Part shown: piece after piece, positions 61,520-64,000 of the stretch
Position numbering within the stretch: position 1 is the stretch's first letter
How the letters are laid out: each line of letters opens with the position of its first letter
Source: Dyadobacter luticola
Lineage (GTDB): Bacteria > Bacteroidota > Bacteroidia > Cytophagales > Spirosomataceae
NCBI RefSeq assembly: GCF_005860805.1
Contig: NZ_VCEJ01000004.1
Span: forward strand, 1,240,001 to 1,304,000
DNA length: 64,000 bases
Direction: 5' to 3'
The notes under the pieces: generated by a model
What the model was told of the DNA's origin: nothing
Seen by the model: only the letters and a program-made list of their open reading frames with translations
The model's database searches: none
Program-made: the position numbers and the translations under genes

Positions 61520-61701
61520 ACTGATAGCGTGGTGCCTAAGCCGCAAATCTATCTTTAAATTCTCGAAAAAACTTTTAGGCTAAATCTCATACTGATTGTC
61601 AGATTTCCTAACCCAAAAAATTTCATCTGACCTTTTCCTCGCTTCATCCTGATATTCATGAACTCCGTCGTAACCGCAAGTGAAAGTGTATATCGACCTG
61701 A

Positions 61702-61709
61702 TATATTTG
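61702..61709 (+). promoter_or_regulatory. Possible -7 promoter element before the 2TM gene
   Basis: TATATTTG fits TAnnTTTG 73 bp before the 2TM ATG. The upstream TTTG half is not seen. Confidence 0.3.
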
Positions 61710-61781
61710 ATTAACTGATTCGCTGGGAGGTACTTAGTTGATCAGGATAAAAGGAAACCTTAACTAAAAAACACGAATATC

Positions 61782-62060
61782 ATGGAAACGCCACGCGATC
61801 AACAGATTTGGAGAAAAGCTAAAAAAAGAGCCGGTTTTAAGATGCATTTGCGGACTTATCTGATTGTAAATACGGGACTTTGGCTGCTTTACCTGGCCAC
61901 GGGCTATCCCAACTTGTCAGAAGCGGGCGTGCCCTGGCCGATTTTCCCGATGCTGGGCTGGGGGATAGGTTTGGCTTCCCACTATTTCGCGGCTTACGGG
62001 GGTATCGACGAAAACACGATTGCCCAGAGAGAGTACGAAAAGCTGATGCGGCAATCGTAG
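61782..62060 (+). CDS. 2TM domain-containing membrane protein
   Basis: 92 aa. Two membrane helices (LRTYLIVNTGLWLLYLATGY and WPIFPMLGWGIGLASHYFAA) with an Arg/Lys-rich N-terminus and the C-terminal EYEKLMRQS tail fit the Bacteroidota 2TM domain (PF13239-like). Function is unknown; some members are fused to LytTR regulators or kinases. It precedes the flavin-binding stress protein by about 70 bp. Confidence 0.85.
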   Translation: METPRDQQIWRKAKKRAGFKMHLRTYLIVNTGLWLLYLATGYPNLSEAGVPWPIFPMLGWGIGLASHYFAAYGGIDENTIAQREYEKLMRQS

Positions 62061-62132
62061 AAGCGCCTTTTATGGAACGGTTGTTTTAGAATTTCTTGAA
62101 AGTGTAATTCAAAAGATTCAACAAACACGATC

Positions 62133-62633
62133 ATGGAAAAGGACTTAGCAAATACCGATGCAATTAAAAAACTGAAATCACTGGCGGAAGATATCCGGTT
62201 TTGTATGTACACCACGTACGAAAATAGCCGGATTGAATCGCGACCGATGACGACGCTCGACATTGATGATGACGGAAATGTCTGGTTTTTTACAAGCAGG
62301 CACACGGAAATTGGCAGTGAAACCGGGCAATCAGAGATGGTAACATTGATTTATTCCGATCCTAAAAACAACTCTTACGTGAGCGTTTCGGGAAATGCGG
62401 CTGTGGTGGAAAGCGAACGTAAAAAAGAGGAGTTGTGGAACCCGATGTCCAAAGCGTGGTTTCCGGAGGGAAAAGACGATCCGAACCTCGTGGTACTGAA
62501 AGTAACCACCGAAGAGGCAGCTTACTGGGATAGCACTTCATCTAAAATGGTTGTCTTCTTTTCAATGTTGAAAGCGGTGCTTACCGGCACAACACCTGAT
62601 GGCGGAGATCATGGAAAGCTGAATCTGGCTTAA
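62133..62633 (+). CDS. Pyridoxamine 5'-phosphate oxidase-like general stress protein
   Basis: 166 aa. IRFCMYTTYENSRIESRPMT, then VWFFTSRHTEIGSETGQSEM and NNSYVSVSGNAAVVE show the FMN-binding split-barrel fold of general stress protein 26-type PNPOx-like proteins. It probably binds FMN or a related flavin; whether it oxidises a substrate is unclear. A strong terminator follows at 62665. Confidence 0.92.
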   Translation: MEKDLANTDAIKKLKSLAEDIRFCMYTTYENSRIESRPMTTLDIDDDGNVWFFTSRHTEIGSETGQSEMVTLIYSDPKNNSYVSVSGNAAVVESERKKEELWNPMSKAWFPEGKDDPNLVVLKVTTEEAAYWDSTSSKMVVFFSMLKAVLTGTTPDGGDHGKLNLA

Positions 62634-62664
62634 AATCTCTCGAAATATATAAATTGAAAGTAGG

Positions 62665-62705
62665 AGCGGGCAAGCTGTACGTAATGTGCAGCTTGCCCGC
62701 TTTTG
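62665..62705 (+). terminator. Rho-independent terminator of the stress-protein gene
   Basis: The stem agcgggcaagctg / cagcttgcccgct extends by three more pairs and closes a 5-nt loop; it is followed by a short T-run. It lies about 30 bp after the stress-protein stop. Confidence 0.92.
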
Positions 62706-62785
62706 TTTTAAATGCTGGTAAAATGCTTGCGGAATGATTTTTTGAGAGTGGTATTAACAATTTCATAACATTTAGCTCATCTCAC

Positions 62786-63709
62786 ATGTCAGCCTCAAAA
62801 CCTTCAAAAATTATCTGGATTATTCTGGTATTGCTTATTCTTGCGGGCGGCGGCTGGTATTTTTTTAACCAATACAAAAAAGAAAACGAGAACCCGGTAT
62901 CCGGCCTGAAACCCAAAGTAGAAATGGGCATCGGGCACATTACGAACATTACCGATAGTACCATTGACCTCTCCTTGAAACTACTGGTAGACAATCCGTT
63001 ACCGGTCGAGCTCGATGTAAAGGGCTTTAATTATTTTGTGCAAATGAACGGGGTGACGGTGATTCAAAATAAATACTCGAAGCCTTTGCTGATCAAATCG
63101 CGGGATAGTACGATTGTGATGCTGCCGTCGAAACTGAAAATTAAAAAATTAAAAAAAGAAGGTGAATCAGAGGCTTCGAAAGGGGAGGATAGTGCAAATT
63201 ATCATTTCGAAGGCAGGTTTGCGCTGAAAAAACCGATCCTTGGAAAAGATACCATCGTACTTTCCAAGGAGAAAAGATTGCCGCTCTATCGCTTGCCCAA
63301 AGTAAAAATCGTGGATTATGATATGACCAAGTTCCGGCTCAGCAAGTCGGAAATTACTTTGTTTTTAGAGTTTAAAAATCAGAATCCTTTTCCGGTGCAG
63401 TTCAAAAATCCTTCTTACGTAGTTGATTTTGGAAAACAAAAAAGAATGGCAGAAGGTAAAGTGCCAGGATTTACAAAAATCAAAGGTAAGAGTACGGAGA
63501 CTTACAAAATTCCGCTTGAAATTGATATGGGTAAGGTACTAAAAGCGCTGGGCGCGGTGATCGTCAAAGGAAAATCGATTCCCTTTACGCTCTACTTTAA
63601 AAGTAAGCTGGTATCTGATAATGATATTTTCAAGGACAGCGACGTGAACATTGTGGTTGACGGCGAGCTGAAAGACCTGGAAACGGTTCAGAAAAACCTG
63701 GGGAAATAA
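62786..63709 (+). CDS. LEA type 2 family protein
   Basis: 307 aa with a single N-terminal membrane helix (KIIWIILVLLILAGGGWYFF). The periplasmic part carries two WHy/LEA-2-type beta domains; one covers about residues 50-150 (ITDSTIDLSLKLLVDNPLPV), the other about 175-295 (SEITLFLEFKNQNPFPVQF). LEA-2 proteins are usually stress-linked; the bacterial role is unknown. Its stop codon is at the centre of a 20-bp palindrome shared with the convergent GH127 gene. Confidence 0.82.
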   Translation: MSASKPSKIIWIILVLLILAGGGWYFFNQYKKENENPVSGLKPKVEMGIGHITNITDSTIDLSLKLLVDNPLPVELDVKGFNYFVQMNGVTVIQNKYSKPLLIKSRDSTIVMLPSKLKIKKLKKEGESEASKGEDSANYHFEGRFALKKPILGKDTIVLSKEKRLPLYRLPKVKIVDYDMTKFRLSKSEITLFLEFKNQNPFPVQFKNPSYVVDFGKQKRMAEGKVPGFTKIKGKSTETYKIPLEIDMGKVLKALGAVIVKGKSIPFTLYFKSKLVSDNDIFKDSDVNIVVDGELKDLETVQKNLGK

Positions 63710-64000
63710 TTATTTCCCCGCTTCAAACCATACCGACATTTCATTCGCCCCCCGGTTCGCCCAGGCGTAGTAGGGAATCAGTGTCAGCGCATCAGATTTT
63801 AAGATACTTACTCCGCCCAGCATTTCCTTCTGGTGTTGAGGCGTAAATGTTTGTCCTGGTTTAATGTTGACCGCCAATGCTTTGCCTTGATTATCATGAC
63901 CTTCTGCGCAGTAAAGAATCGGCCCGCGCTCAATCGCCACTTTACCCTGGTCGGCTTTGATTTTTGGATTAGGGAGCACTTGTCTCACGGGCATATCCAA
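63710..64000 (-). CDS. GH127 beta-L-arabinofuranosidase-like protein, C-terminal part
   Basis: 96 C-terminal residues are seen and the frame is open to the window end, so the gene begins outside. VRQVLPNPKIKADQGKVAIE, then RGPILYCAEGHDNQGKA and SDALTLIPYYAWANRG are typical of the end of GH127 (DUF1680) proteins. GH127 enzymes act on beta-L-arabinofuranosides. It converges with the LEA-2 gene with no gap. Confidence 0.85.
   Translation of the reverse strand: MDMPVRQVLPNPKIKADQGKVAIERGPILYCAEGHDNQGKALAVNIKPGQTFTPQHQKEMLGGVSILKSDALTLIPYYAWANRGANEMSVWFEAGK

Noticed and set aside
1..64000. tRNA, rRNA, CRISPR or IS elements
   Set aside because: I looked in all intergenic regions and saw no cloverleaf, repeat-spacer array or transposase gene.

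Overview
The window looks like a chromosomal segment of a Bacteroidota bacterium of the order Cytophagales. A Dyadobacter-like member of the Spirosomaceae is my best guess, but that is inference. The support is: SusC/SusD outer-membrane pairs, many lipoproteins with a Cys lipobox, a type IX secretion (T9SS) C-terminal domain, a TTTG-N19-TAnnTTTG promoter and several partial matches to it, ORF6N and DUF4331 proteins, and a PQQ-type sugar dehydrogenase next to a GH92 mannosidase. I see no rRNA, tRNA, CRISPR array, insertion sequence or prophage.

Layout. 1-3039: the end of a SusD-type operon (partial SusD, zinc metallohydrolase lipoprotein, DUF4302 lipoprotein). 3143-7639: a second, convergent SusC/SusD pair with a near-ideal promoter. 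7852-19701: a surface-glycan cluster with genes in mixed orientations (glycosyltransferases, methyltransferases, a flippase, a TviB-type nucleotide-sugar dehydrogenase, a WecB epimerase, a FemAB-like acetyltransferase). An ORF6N gene carrying a 41-bp palindrome inside its coding sequence sits in this cluster, with related palindromes just downstream. 20013-25000: a response regulator, an RNA methylase, a Lys/Ala-rich protein, PgeF, a secreted DinB protein, a phosphoesterase and a small membrane protein. 25054-33072: gluconokinase, a siderophore-type TonB receptor, and an operon of GH92 mannosidase, sugar dehydrogenase and cytochrome c.

33210-42003: mostly housekeeping genes (hslU, esterase, folA, fmt, greA, a small HExxH protein, M42 peptidase, radical SAM protein, NamZ-family muramidase). 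A structured leader or small RNA lies before greA. 42411-51450: a LytTR regulator, then tandem DUF4331 proteins (the second with a T9SS tail), a TPR lipoprotein and a TonB receptor, probably one transport locus. 51451-57575: two amino-acid/ethanolamine-type permeases, a phosphodiesterase, a NtrY-like kinase and a HAD phosphatase. 57639-60783: a TPP riboswitch followed by thiM-thiE-thiD-tenA, a thiamine salvage operon. 60798-64000: a small two-gene module (61-aa protein plus DUF6934-like protein), a 2TM protein, a flavin-binding stress protein, an LEA-type-2 protein and the end of a GH127 hydrolase.

The most unusual signals are the ORF6N gene with its intragenic and extragenic palindromes, the greA leader with competing hairpins, the DUF6934 pair, and the DUF4331/TPR/TonB operon.
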